Assembly: GCF_000422965.1 (NCBI RefSeq)
Contig: NZ_AUHB01000021.1
Coordinates: 1-54,219, forward strand
Length of the DNA stretch: 54,219 nucleotides
DNA from: Pleomorphomonas oryzae DSM 16300
GTDB taxonomy: Bacteria > Pseudomonadota > Alphaproteobacteria > Rhizobiales > Pleomorphomonadaceae
Direction of reading: 5' to 3'
Part shown: positions 35,617-43,306 of the stretch, piece by piece
How positions within the stretch are numbered: the first letter of the stretch is position 1
How the letters are laid out: each line of letters begins with the position of its first letter
The notes under the pieces: generated by a model
The model's database searches: none
The model's input: only the letters and a program-made list of their open reading frames with translations
Told to the model about the DNA's origin: nothing
Position numbers and translations under genes: made by a program

Positions 35617-36087
35617 ATGCAAATGACTGTCAATCCGAGCTTTGAGACGACCATTCTGGTGCGCGACACCTGTCTGTGCCTGCATGCGCAGCGGGCGGCG
35701 CGGGCGCTGGCCCGCCGCTTCGATATCGCGCTGAAGCCGGCCGGCATCACCAGCGGCCAATTCTCGCTGCTGATGTCGCTCAACCGCCCGCATCCACCCA
35801 AGGTCGGTAGCGTGGCGGCGTTGCTCGCCATGGACAGAACGACGCTCACCGCCAACCTCAAGCCGCTGGAGCGCCGTGGCCTCGTCGCCACCGAAGCCGA
35901 CCCGACGGACAAGCGCGCCCGTCTGCTGCGGTTGACGCCGGCAGGCCGCGCGGTTCTTACCGACGCCGTGCCGATCTGGAAGGCCGTTCATGCGGCAATC
36001 GAAACGGGCCTGTCAGATCCAGGTCGGCTGCGCTCCGAGCTGATGGTGCTGTCGCGACCCGACGATCACGATGGCAGCGCCGGATAA
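35617..36087 (+). CDS. MarR family transcriptional regulator
   Basis: A 156-residue winged-helix regulator. Segments are AARALARRFDIALKPAGITS, GQFSLLMSLNRP, VAALLAMDRTTLTANLKPLE (recognition helix), RRGLVATEADPTDKRARLLR (wing with DxR motif) and LTPAGRAVL. MarR proteins usually respond to small phenolic or oxidative signals. The start may be ATG 35617 or the ATG two codons later; neither has a clear ribosome binding site, suggesting weak or near-leaderless translation. The divergent VOC gene and the palindrome at 35574 point to local control. Confidence 0.9.
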   Translation: MQMTVNPSFETTILVRDTCLCLHAQRAARALARRFDIALKPAGITSGQFSLLMSLNRPHPPKVGSVAALLAMDRTTLTANLKPLERRGLVATEADPTDKRARLLRLTPAGRAVLTDAVPIWKAVHAAIETGLSDPGRLRSELMVLSRPDDHDGSAG

Positions 36088-36312
36088 GGCAGCTCCAGTC
36101 ACTGCGGCGCTCATCAATAACACCCCTGCCCCACTTCGGCCCCGCTGACCTTAGCCGGTCAGGCGATAGAGGTTGCAGGCCTTTCGAAAACGGCGGACGC
36201 TTGAGAGGAACCGAATCCGTTTCACCTCGTCAACCAGGCGGATGCAGACGAACGCTCCAATCAGATCCCTCCCCAGGATGGACGCCGCAGCGATCCGAAC
36301 AGGAGACAAAGC

Positions 36313-36738
36313 ATGCCGGGTGACAAGACCATTCGGACGGGCCAATGCCATTGCGGCGCCGTCCGTTTCGAGGTGACGCTCAGCGACGGCTTCAATTCGA
36401 TCCGCCGCTGCAACTGTTCCTACTGCCGGATGCGCGGCGCCGTCGTCGTCATGGCGGAGATGGGCGGGGTGAAGATCCTCGAGGGCGAGGACAAGCTCAC
36501 CACCTATCGCTTTCACACCAAGACGGCACAGCACTTCTTCTGCTCCGTCTGCGGCATATACACCCATCATCAGCGGCGGTCCGACCCGAACCTCCATGCC
36601 GTGAACGTCGCCTGCCTCGACGGAGTGAGCCCGTTCGATTTCCCCGAGGTGCCCGTGATGGACGGCATCAACCATACCAACGACACCGGCACGCCAACGC
36701 GCCGCGCCGGCACACTCCGCTACGTTCCATCCGACTGA
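36313..36738 (+). CDS. GFA family (CENP-V/GFA domain) protein
   Basis: A 141-residue zinc-binding protein of the glutathione-dependent formaldehyde-activating family. Cys ligands are in GQCHCGAVRFEV, RRCNCSYCRMRGA and HFFCSVCGIYTHHQRR, the usual C-x-C, C-x-C-x2-C and C-x2-C sets. Enzymatic activity of most members is unproven. The start ATG has AGGAGAC upstream. The 225-base region before it (36088-36312) shows only a small CTGACC/GGTCAG hairpin and no gene. Confidence 0.9.
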   Translation: MPGDKTIRTGQCHCGAVRFEVTLSDGFNSIRRCNCSYCRMRGAVVVMAEMGGVKILEGEDKLTTYRFHTKTAQHFFCSVCGIYTHHQRRSDPNLHAVNVACLDGVSPFDFPEVPVMDGINHTNDTGTPTRRAGTLRYVPSD

Positions 36739-36827
36739 CCGGCAAGAATCGCCGGCATCACAAGAAATTTCTCGGGATTCCGCCGGCTCTCACTTGTGTC
36801 TCGCAGCGATACGGCCACATTCGGAGC

Positions 36828-38741
36828 ATGCCGTCGCTTCCCTCGCCCATCGCCCGTCTGTTCGCCTGGTTCGAGAGCCGGATCGATCCGTTCAAACCGA
36901 CGTCGGGCGTCCACCCGCTGACGCCGCCCACCACCAAGTGGCGCATCCTGCGCTTCTTCCTAGGTGAAACCGGCTGGCCGTTGGTGGCCATGGCGGTGCT
37001 GACGCTGATGTTGTCGCTGACCGAAGTGGTGCTGCCGATTTCCATCGGCTGGCTGATCGACGCGGTGACCGAGGCCGATCGGGTTGGCAGCCGCGTCATC
37101 GACTGGCACATCGTCACCCTTTTCATCCTGCTGCTCTTGGCCGCGCGGCCGCTGGTCACCTTCCTTTCCCAGCTCGTTCGCAATCAGGTGCTGTCGCGCA
37201 ACATCGGCACGCTGGTGCGCTGGCGCACCCATGAATTCGTCGCCAAAGCCGATATCTCGTTTTTTCAGAACGACTTCGTCGGTCGCATCGCCACCAAGGT
37301 GACACAGACCGGCCAGGCGATCCGTTCGCTGATCCGCCTGTTCGCCGATCAATTGCTATTCGTCGTGCTCTACATGGTCGGCGTCATCGGCTACCTCCTC
37401 TTCAAGCATCCGCTGTTCGCTGCGCCGCTGATCGTCTGGACGGTGGCCTACGTCATCCTGGTCTATTCCTACGTGCCGCGCAGTCGCGCCGCCGCCCGCG
37501 AAGTGGCCGATACGGCGTCCGTGTTCTCCGGTCGTCTCGTCGACGGCTATTCCAACTACATGACGGTGCGCCTGTTCACCGCCTCGACGCGCGAGGATGC
37601 CTATGTGCGCGAGGCGCTCGAAAGCGGCATCACCGCCACCGGCAAGCAGATGCGGCTGATCACCGGCCTCTCCAGCCTGCTGACGCTTCTCAACGGTCTG
37701 CTGTTGGCCATGAGCGGCCTTGCCGGCCTGACGCTCTGGAGCCGCGGCATGGCGACACCAGGCGATATCGCCTCGGTGATTGCCATGACGCTGCAAATCC
37801 AGCAGCTGTCGCGCATGGCCACCATGAGCCTGTCCGACCTGTTCGAAAGCGTCGGCACGCTCGACGACACGGTGCGCTCCTTGTCGAAGCCACAGCTCAT
37901 CACCGACCGCCCCCATGCCAAGCCGCTGATCGTCAAGGGCGGCGGCATCGACATCGATCACCTCAGCTTCGGCTATGGCTCCGGCCGGCTGGCCATCGAC
38001 GACCTGACGCTCAGCATCGCACCGGGCGAGCGCATCGGCCTCGTCGGCCATTCCGGGGCCGGCAAGTCAACGCTGGTCAGCCTGCTCCTCCGTCTCTACG
38101 ACATCAGCGAAGGTTCGGTCCGCATCGACGGGCAGGACATATCCGCCGTCACGCAGAACTCGCTGCGCGCGACGATCGGCGTGGTGACACAGGACACCTC
38201 GCTGCTGCATCGGTCCATCCGCGACAATATCAAATACGGCCGGCCCGAGGCGAGCGACGAGGAGATGCTGGCGGCCGCCCGCATGGCCCATGCCGACGAG
38301 TTCATTCCCGAGCTGACCGACAACCGGGGCCGCATCGGCTTCGACGCCTATGTCGGCGAGCGCGGTGTCAAATTGTCCGGCGGCCAGCGGCAGCGCATCG
38401 CCATCGCCCGCGTGCTGCTGAAGAACGCGCCGATCCTGGTGCTGGACGAAGCGACCTCGGCGCTCGATTCCGACGTTGAGGCGGCCATCCAGGACAGCCT
38501 CGGCGTGCTGATGGAAGGCAAGACGGTGATCGCCATCGCCCATCGCCTTTCCACCATCGCCCGCATGGACCGGCTGGTGGTGATGGATGCCGGCCGCATT
38601 GTCGAGATGGGCAGCCACGCCGATCTCATCGCCCGAGGTGGTATTTATGCCGGCCTCTGGACCCGCCAGACCGGGGGCTTCCTGAACATCGACGATGTCG
38701 AACCGGTGGCTGAAAAGCGGCCCGTTGCCAGCGAGCTCTAG
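36828..38741 (+). CDS. ABC exporter 2 (fused membrane and ATPase domains)
   Basis: A 637-residue type I exporter half-transporter. Six membrane helices occupy residues up to about 345 (for example LSLTEVVLPISIGWLIDAVT). The ATPase domain has Walker A GHSGAGKSTL, IGVVTQDTSLLHRSIRDNI, signature LSGGQRQR, Walker B ILVLDEATSALDSD and IAHRLST. The ATPase domain differs from that of exporter 1 (31730-33610) at only scattered positions, while the membrane domain is clearly distinct. This suggests duplication and possibly a heterodimer. I chose ATG 36828 with GGAG just before it; the open frame continues upstream through the GFA gene in another frame. Confidence 0.92.
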   Translation: MPSLPSPIARLFAWFESRIDPFKPTSGVHPLTPPTTKWRILRFFLGETGWPLVAMAVLTLMLSLTEVVLPISIGWLIDAVTEADRVGSRVIDWHIVTLFILLLLAARPLVTFLSQLVRNQVLSRNIGTLVRWRTHEFVAKADISFFQNDFVGRIATKVTQTGQAIRSLIRLFADQLLFVVLYMVGVIGYLLFKHPLFAAPLIVWTVAYVILVYSYVPRSRAAAREVADTASVFSGRLVDGYSNYMTVRLFTASTREDAYVREALESGITATGKQMRLITGLSSLLTLLNGLLLAMSGLAGLTLWSRGMATPGDIASVIAMTLQIQQLSRMATMSLSDLFESVGTLDDTVRSLSKPQLITDRPHAKPLIVKGGGIDIDHLSFGYGSGRLAIDDLTLSIAPGERIGLVGHSGAGKSTLVSLLLRLYDISEGSVRIDGQDISAVTQNSLRATIGVVTQDTSLLHRSIRDNIKYGRPEASDEEMLAAARMAHADEFIPELTDNRGRIGFDAYVGERGVKLSGGQRQRIAIARVLLKNAPILVLDEATSALDSDVEAAIQDSLGVLMEGKTVIAIAHRLSTIARMDRLVVMDAGRIVEMGSHADLIARGGIYAGLWTRQTGGFLNIDDVEPVAEKRPVASEL

Positions 38742-38833
38742 AACACGTCAAGCCGGAAACGAGGCTCGACCTCAATCAGTCGTATTGCAATTTGCACTAC
38801 ACTCACTATCATGGAGCCGATAAGGAGTCGATG

Positions 38834-39133
38834 ATGTCGAGCACGACCGAGCGGAAAGACTACCCGGTATCAATGCGCCTCCCCGAGGCGGATCTCGCCT
38901 TGATCGATCGCGCCGCAAGGCTGCGCGGCCGGTCCAGGACCGATTTCGTGCGCGAAGCCGCCATGCAGGCGGCTGAAGAGGTCGTTCTCCAGACACTCCC
39001 GATCCGCATGAGTCCGGAAGGCTTTCAGGCCTTCGTCGAGGTGCTGTCGGAGCCGGCACGGCCAGTTCCCGAAATGGTCGAACTGCTGAAGCGCCCGGCG
39101 CCGTGGGAAACGTCCGAAAGCGATAAGCGCTGA
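38834..39133 (+). CDS. DUF1778 ribbon-helix-helix antitoxin
   Basis: A 99-residue antitoxin of the TacA/AtaR type. The N-terminal ribbon-helix-helix has YPVSMRLPEADLALIDRAAR and RTDFVREAAMQAAEEVV. The C-terminal tail (MSPEGFQAFVEVLSEP, then RPAPWE) matches the part that wraps the acetyltransferase toxin. I chose the second of two adjacent ATGs because AAGGAG then has proper spacing. A TGCAA-T-TTGCA dyad at 38786-38796 lies in the promoter region and may be the operator. The toxin starts 3 bases after its stop. Confidence 0.9.
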   Translation: MSSTTERKDYPVSMRLPEADLALIDRAARLRGRSRTDFVREAAMQAAEEVVLQTLPIRMSPEGFQAFVEVLSEPARPVPEMVELLKRPAPWETSESDKR

Positions 39134-39136
39134 CGA

Positions 39137-39646
39137 ATGCTCCTCTCGGCTCCCGAACCGCTCACCGCCCAGCATGACGTTTCCGCCTTCGCCTGCTGCA
39201 AGCCCGCCCTCGACAACTGGTTGAAAACGCGGGCGTTGTCGAACCAGCAAAAGGGCTTCACCGCCGTGATCGTCGTTCACGACGCGGGCCGGGTGGTCGG
39301 CTATTACGGTCTTGCCCCCACCGCCGTTGTGCCGGCTGTCATGCCCCGATCGATCCGCACCGGTCAGCCGCCCGATCCCATCCCATGTTTGCTGCTCGGG
39401 CAGTTGGCAACCGACACTGCCTATGCCGGCCAAGGCATCGGATCGGGCTTGCTCAAGCATGCGCTGACGCGTTGCGTCGCCGCCGCGAACCTAATCGGCG
39501 GCCGCGCCTTGCTGGTCAACGCCATCGATGGCGAAGCCGCAACCTTTTGGCGCCGGCACGGCTTTCTGCCCTCGAGGGACGATGCGCTGATGTTGTTCCG
39601 GCCGATCGCCGACATCGCCGCGTCCTTGCGGTTCGCCGAAGGCTGA
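39137..39646 (+). CDS. GNAT acetyltransferase toxin (TacT/AtaT type)
   Basis: A 169-residue GNAT acetyltransferase partnered with the DUF1778 antitoxin. Known members acetylate the amino acid on charged tRNAs and stop translation. Segments are DVSAFACCKPALDNWLKTRA, FTAVIVVHDAGRVVGYYGLA, the acetyl-CoA loop LGQLATDTAYAGQGIGSGLL, and FWRRHGFLPSRDDALMLFRP, with the catalytic-type Tyr replaced in position by Phe/His-rich sequence that I cannot align firmly. The tRNA target is unknown. The immediate overlap-like spacing with the antitoxin fits a type II operon. Confidence 0.9.
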   Translation: MLLSAPEPLTAQHDVSAFACCKPALDNWLKTRALSNQQKGFTAVIVVHDAGRVVGYYGLAPTAVVPAVMPRSIRTGQPPDPIPCLLLGQLATDTAYAGQGIGSGLLKHALTRCVAAANLIGGRALLVNAIDGEAATFWRRHGFLPSRDDALMLFRPIADIAASLRFAEG

Positions 39647-39668
39647 AGCATCGGCGCCCGGCGTGGCG

Positions 39669-39694
39669 GCGCAAGGCAAAGGATTGCCCTGCGC
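39669..39694. terminator. Hairpin between convergent toxin and multicopper oxidase genes
   Basis: GCGCAAGGCAA (39669-39679) pairs with TTGCCCTGCGC (39684-39694) with one mismatch. It lies between two convergent stops. There is no clear T-tract, so termination is inferred. Confidence 0.4.
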
Positions 39695-39712
39695 CTCCAT
39701 GCGGATCTGCCG

Positions 39713-41197
39713 TCACACGCCTTCGTAGGCGAAGGTTGCCATCATGCCCGCTGCCATATGGTAGAGGTGATGGCAGTGGAAGGCCCAGCGACCGGGGTTT
39801 TCCGCATCGATGGCGATGGTGACCGTCCGGCCCGGCGGCACCAGCACGGTGTCGCGCACCGCACCGGCAAAGCGCGCCCCACCGTCGAGGCCGATCACCT
39901 GGAAATGGTGGCCGTGCAGATGCATCGGGTGGGCCATCATCGACGCGTTGCGCATGTCGATTTCCACCCGCTGGCCCTTCTTCACCTTGATCGCCTCGCT
40001 GCCGGGCATCGCCCAGCTGTAGCTCGCCATGTCACCGGTCAGATCGATGGCGTAGCGGACATCGGCCGACCGATCGGCGAGCGGCGTGACGGCACGCAGA
40101 CCAACCTCGTAGGCGATGTCGAGAACAGGGCCCGCCGCCTCGCCGACCGGCGACAGCTTGGGCACCGTCGATCCGGCCGTGCCGATGACGATGCCGGTTC
40201 GCTGCGGCCCGCCCTCGCGCAAGGCCAGGATGGGGAAGGCGCCGCCTTCGGCGGGAACGCGCAGACGGATATCGAGCCGCTGCCCCATGGTCATCGGGAA
40301 CCGCTGGGCTTCGACCGGCTGGATCGGCTGACCGTCGACGGCCACCACCTGGCCCTTGAGGGCGCCGAGATCGATGGTGAAGGCGGTCGCCGTGGCGCCG
40401 TTGATGATGCGCAGGCGAACGTTGCCGCCCTTCTCCACCTTGACCACCTCCGGATCGTCGAGCGTCCGGTCGTTGGCGAGATAGGCGTCGTATTCGATGT
40501 CGTTGAGATCCATGGCCATGCCGGCCATTCCCGGCATCGATCCCATGTCCATCCCGGTCATGCCCTGCATGCTGGGCATCGCCGCCATGTCGTGGCCCTT
40601 GCCGCTCATCCCGGACATGTTCATCCCGGACATATTCATGCTGGATTGGGCGGCGTGGTCGCCCGAAGCGCCGCCCTTCAGCTTGGCCAGCAATTCGGCC
40701 GCCGGCGTGAAGGAAAAGTCGTGCAGCAGCACAACGACTTCCTGCTCGTCGGCGGACTTCTCTTCCGGGCGCCGCACGATCAGCGGGGCCGCCAGCAAGT
40801 TCTGCTCCTGCAGCGTATGAGCATGCATCCAGTGGGTGCCGCCGCCCCCCACCGGGAAGCGGAAGGCGCGGGTTTCACCGGCCTTGATCAGCGGCATCGG
40901 CGCATCGGGCACCCCGTCCTGGTTCCAGGGCGGGGTCAGTCCGTGCCAGTGGATGATGGTGTCCTCGCCGAGCGTATTGGCGAGCGCCACGTCGAAGTCG
41001 GCGCCGGCATCGAAGGACAGGCCCGGCTTTCCGTCGGGACCGGTAAGCGAATAGACGGTGGCGGCGCGGCCGTTCACGTCGAGGGTCCGCGATGCCAGCG
41101 TCAGGGTTCTCCCCGTCGCGGCAAAGGCGCGGAAAGTCGGCATGGCAAGGACGGCGGCACCGCCGAGGGCAGTCTTGAGGAGAGTTCTGCGGTTCAT
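39713..41197 (-). CDS. Periplasmic multicopper oxidase (CopA/CueO-like)
   Basis: A 494-residue cupredoxin-domain oxidase exported by Tat (MNRRTLLKTALGGAAVLAMP). Copper ligands are in IIHWHGLTPP, THWMHAHTLQEQ, HPMHLHGHHFQV and WAFHCHHLYHMAAGMM, the last holding the type 1 site. A Met/His-rich insert in about residues 185-235 (MNMSGMNMSGMSG, then further MxxM runs) is like the Cu(I)-binding inserts of CueO and CopA. The likely role is oxidation of Cu(I) or copper detoxification in the periplasm. ATG 41197 starts the Tat signal; an upstream ATG lies before it. It follows the Cys-rich gene at 41289-41657, probably co-transcribed. Confidence 0.92.
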   Translation of the reverse strand: MNRRTLLKTALGGAAVLAMPTFRAFAATGRTLTLASRTLDVNGRAATVYSLTGPDGKPGLSFDAGADFDVALANTLGEDTIIHWHGLTPPWNQDGVPDAPMPLIKAGETRAFRFPVGGGGTHWMHAHTLQEQNLLAAPLIVRRPEEKSADEQEVVVLLHDFSFTPAAELLAKLKGGASGDHAAQSSMNMSGMNMSGMSGKGHDMAAMPSMQGMTGMDMGSMPGMAGMAMDLNDIEYDAYLANDRTLDDPEVVKVEKGGNVRLRIINGATATAFTIDLGALKGQVVAVDGQPIQPVEAQRFPMTMGQRLDIRLRVPAEGGAFPILALREGGPQRTGIVIGTAGSTVPKLSPVGEAAGPVLDIAYEVGLRAVTPLADRSADVRYAIDLTGDMASYSWAMPGSEAIKVKKGQRVEIDMRNASMMAHPMHLHGHHFQVIGLDGGARFAGAVRDTVLVPPGRTVTIAIDAENPGRWAFHCHHLYHMAAGMMATFAYEGV

Positions 41198-41288
41198 GAT
41201 CGATCCATAAATTACAGCGGCCAGCGGCGCGCTGCTCGCCAAAAGCGAGTGTTCGAGTGAAAGCCTTGGCGGGAAACCCGCGAAACGA

Positions 41289-41657
41289 TCAGGCGAACGA
41301 TCTGGGAGGATCGAGAGGTGGGGCGACGTTGCGGCCCGTCAGGGCGGCGGTGGCGGCGAAAAGGCTGAGCGTTGCGGCCGACATCGGTTTTGCCACGGCC
41401 GCCGTCACCGGCAGGCCGGCAAAGGTGCAGATCGCGCCCAGGCAGCAGTTCATTTTGGCGCAGCCGCCGGCATCGTGCTTGCCGGACTGGCCTTGCAGCA
41501 TCATCGCCGAGGCGCAGCCGTCGGCGTCCTGCTGCGCGGAGAAAGCCGCCCCCATATCCGTCCCCATGCCGGCGGCATAGGCGCGCGGCCCCGGCGCGAC
41601 GGCCAGGAGCAGGGCAAGAACGGCAATGAGCATTGTGAAGGAGCGTATCAAGGGCAT
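41289..41657 (-). CDS. Small exported Cys-rich protein, upstream of multicopper oxidase
   Basis: A 122-residue protein of unknown family. It has an N-terminal signal peptide or anchor (IRSFTMLIAVLALLLAVAPG, cleavage near AYA). The mature part has Cys residues in DGCASAMML, GGCAKMNCCLGAIC, plus Met/His. A hydrophobic stretch follows and the C-terminus reads PPLDPPRSFA. Together with the MCO this suggests metal binding. The second small protein at 41878, divergently encoded, has a similar architecture and a similar PPxxPPRS end. ATG 41657 is inferred from the signal peptide; a longer frame exists. Confidence 0.65.
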   Translation of the reverse strand: MPLIRSFTMLIAVLALLLAVAPGPRAYAAGMGTDMGAAFSAQQDADGCASAMMLQGQSGKHDAGGCAKMNCCLGAICTFAGLPVTAAVAKPMSAATLSLFAATAALTGRNVAPPLDPPRSFA

Positions 41658-41877
41658 CGACGCCTTAAGTGAACGTCCAAGGTGGCAATTATGTGGTTCG
41701 GCAATCGCTTGGTCAAGACGCTCACGCTGGGTGCGATCTGACAGCACAGCGCCGTTCCGGACGGAAGCTAACGAGCGCAAGCCGGTTTTCAGTCACTGCG
41801 CCGCCACCGACATCGATCGGCTGCTACGTATTTTATATCAATGGCGGACTGCCAGCGCCTATGCCACGTTATAGCCT

Positions 41878-42255
41878 ATGCGCCGTTTGTCTCACCTTCG
41901 CTGGCTGTTTGCCTGGATTGCGATCCTGGGCATGCTGTCGTTGCCTCTGGCAGCGGCAACGGCGATGGCTGCCGACCACGGCCGGACGGCGACTGTCGAC
42001 CTGGCCCAGCAAGGCCCGGTTTTGACCGCTCCCGATTCCGATCCCTGCTGCGCCGCCCATCAGTTCGGCACCACCGAATGCGGCAAGGTCGCCTGCGTCG
42101 GCGCAATCGGCTGCATGGCGAAATGCGTACCCGGCACCGCCGCCCTGATCACCAAGGCGGCGACCAAGGCATTCGGCAGCCATCTCATCCCATCCGATGA
42201 GGTGACGATCGCACTTTATGGGCCGGAACCGCCCATGGAGCCCCCTCGGTCCTGA
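41878..42255 (+). CDS. Small exported Cys-rich protein, copper cluster side
   Basis: A 125-residue protein of unknown family with a signal peptide (RWLFAWIAILGMLSLPLAAA, cleavage near AMA). The mature part has DPCCAAHQFGTTECGKVACV, GAIGCMAKC, seven Cys in a short stretch, then a short hydrophobic region and the end PPMEPPRS. Compare the divergent partner at 41289-41657 with NCCLGAIC and PPLDPPRS. The two probably share an origin. A role in binding copper or haem is inferred from the neighbours only. No clear ribosome binding site is visible before ATG 41878. Confidence 0.65.
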   Translation: MRRLSHLRWLFAWIAILGMLSLPLAAATAMAADHGRTATVDLAQQGPVLTAPDSDPCCAAHQFGTTECGKVACVGAIGCMAKCVPGTAALITKAATKAFGSHLIPSDEVTIALYGPEPPMEPPRS

Positions 42256-42328
42256 TCCTGCACCTCCCATTCGTCGGGATGGCCGCGCCTTGGCGCGAGT
42301 ATCCGGCGGATTGACGCAAGATCAGCTT

Positions 42329-42346
42329 TTTCGGCCACGGCCGAAA
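42329..42346 (+). promoter_or_regulatory. Inverted repeat upstream of the DUF305 gene
   Basis: TTTCGGCC (42329-42336) and GGCCGAAA (42339-42346) are perfect 8-base arms with a 2-base spacer, 76 bases before the DUF305 start. This may be an operator or the stem of an upstream terminator; there is no T-tract after it. Confidence 0.35.
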
Positions 42347-42422
42347 CATCCTGAAATCCCGCAGACGAAACCGGCAGCCCCAAAGGGGAGCCTCGTTCTG
42401 CGTTCAGAATCCGAGGAAAACC

Positions 42423-43226
42423 ATGACTAAGCTTCGTTCCACGCTTTTTGCGACCGTCACCCTTGCCACTGTCGCCTTCGCCGTTCCGTCCTTCGCCATG
42501 ATGATGCCGATGGGCGGTGGCTCTTCGATGCCCTCGGGCTCGTCTTCGGGCGGCATGATGATGGACCAGATGGAAATGCCGATGCCGAGCGGCGGCCAGA
42601 TGGGCAACACGCCGCAGCAGGGCATGCAGCAGCCCGGCATGCAGACGCCGCAGGCCGGCGACCAGCAGCAGAGCCAGGCCCAGCCCGGAGTTCAGCAGCA
42701 GCCGCAGGGCATGCCGCAGCAGGGCATGATGATGACGCCGCAGCAGATGCAACAGGCCATGCCGGGCATGAATCCGCAGAACATGCCGATGCAGCCCGGC
42801 CAGCCCATGATGCCGATGGGCCAGCCGATGTCCAACGCAGCGCCGGGTGCTGCCTGGTCGCAGACGGCTCAGTATCCGGCACCGCAGGTTCAGGTGCCGC
42901 CGACGCCGGCCGCCCAGGCCACGGCCTGGACCTACTCGCGCCTGGTCAACAACCTGAACCAGCCGCTGACCGGCGCGCCGGACAAGGACTTCCTGCAGGG
43001 CATGGTCGCCCAGCACGAAGCCGGTATCGACCTTGCCCGGATCGAACTGCTGCATGGCACCGATCCGGAGGTGCGGAAGATTGCCGAGCAGGTGGTCGCT
43101 TCGCATGAGGCCGAACTTCAAAGCCTGAAGACCCTGGCCTGGGGTCAGGCTACCGCCCAGACGGTCAATCCGGCCGCCGTTCCGTCGGCGGACCAGAGCG
43201 CTCACACCACCCACGTCATCAAGTAA
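42423..43226 (+). CDS. Exported Met/Gln-rich DUF305 protein
   Basis: A 267-residue exported protein. The signal peptide is TLFATVTLATVAFAVPSFA. Residues about 25-145 are an unusual low-complexity Met/Gln/Pro run with many MxM and QQxM units, a style seen in Cu(I)-binding proteins. The C-terminal domain, about residues 185-245, is DUF305: DKDFLQGMVAQHEAGIDLAR and DPEVRKIAEQVVASHEAELQ. DUF305 proteins are four-helix periplasmic proteins often found in copper resistance loci. The start ATG follows GAGGAAAACC. An intergenic hairpin at 43235-43270 separates it from the redox genes. Confidence 0.85.
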   Translation: MTKLRSTLFATVTLATVAFAVPSFAMMMPMGGGSSMPSGSSSGGMMMDQMEMPMPSGGQMGNTPQQGMQQPGMQTPQAGDQQQSQAQPGVQQQPQGMPQQGMMMTPQQMQQAMPGMNPQNMPMQPGQPMMPMGQPMSNAAPGAAWSQTAQYPAPQVQVPPTPAAQATAWTYSRLVNNLNQPLTGAPDKDFLQGMVAQHEAGIDLARIELLHGTDPEVRKIAEQVVASHEAELQSLKTLAWGQATAQTVNPAAVPSADQSAHTTHVIK

Positions 43227-43234
43227 GCGGCGCA

Positions 43235-43270
43235 CCGGAACCCGGCGTCCTTCGCGGCGCCGGGTTCCGG
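43235..43270 (+). promoter_or_regulatory. Intercistronic 13-base hairpin after the DUF305 gene
   Basis: CCGGAACCCGGCG (43235-43247) pairs perfectly with CGCCGGGTTCCGG (43258-43270). No T-tract follows, so it may protect the upstream mRNA 3' end and set different levels of DUF305 and the downstream redox proteins. Confidence 0.5.
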
Positions 43271-43306
43271 ACCACTCTCGCTCCCCTTCCGATCGAGGAT
43301 CCTCCT

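Noticed and set aside
39758-41260. 500-codon frame opposite the multicopper oxidase
   Set aside because: Antisense shadow. The copper-ligand motifs are on the minus strand.
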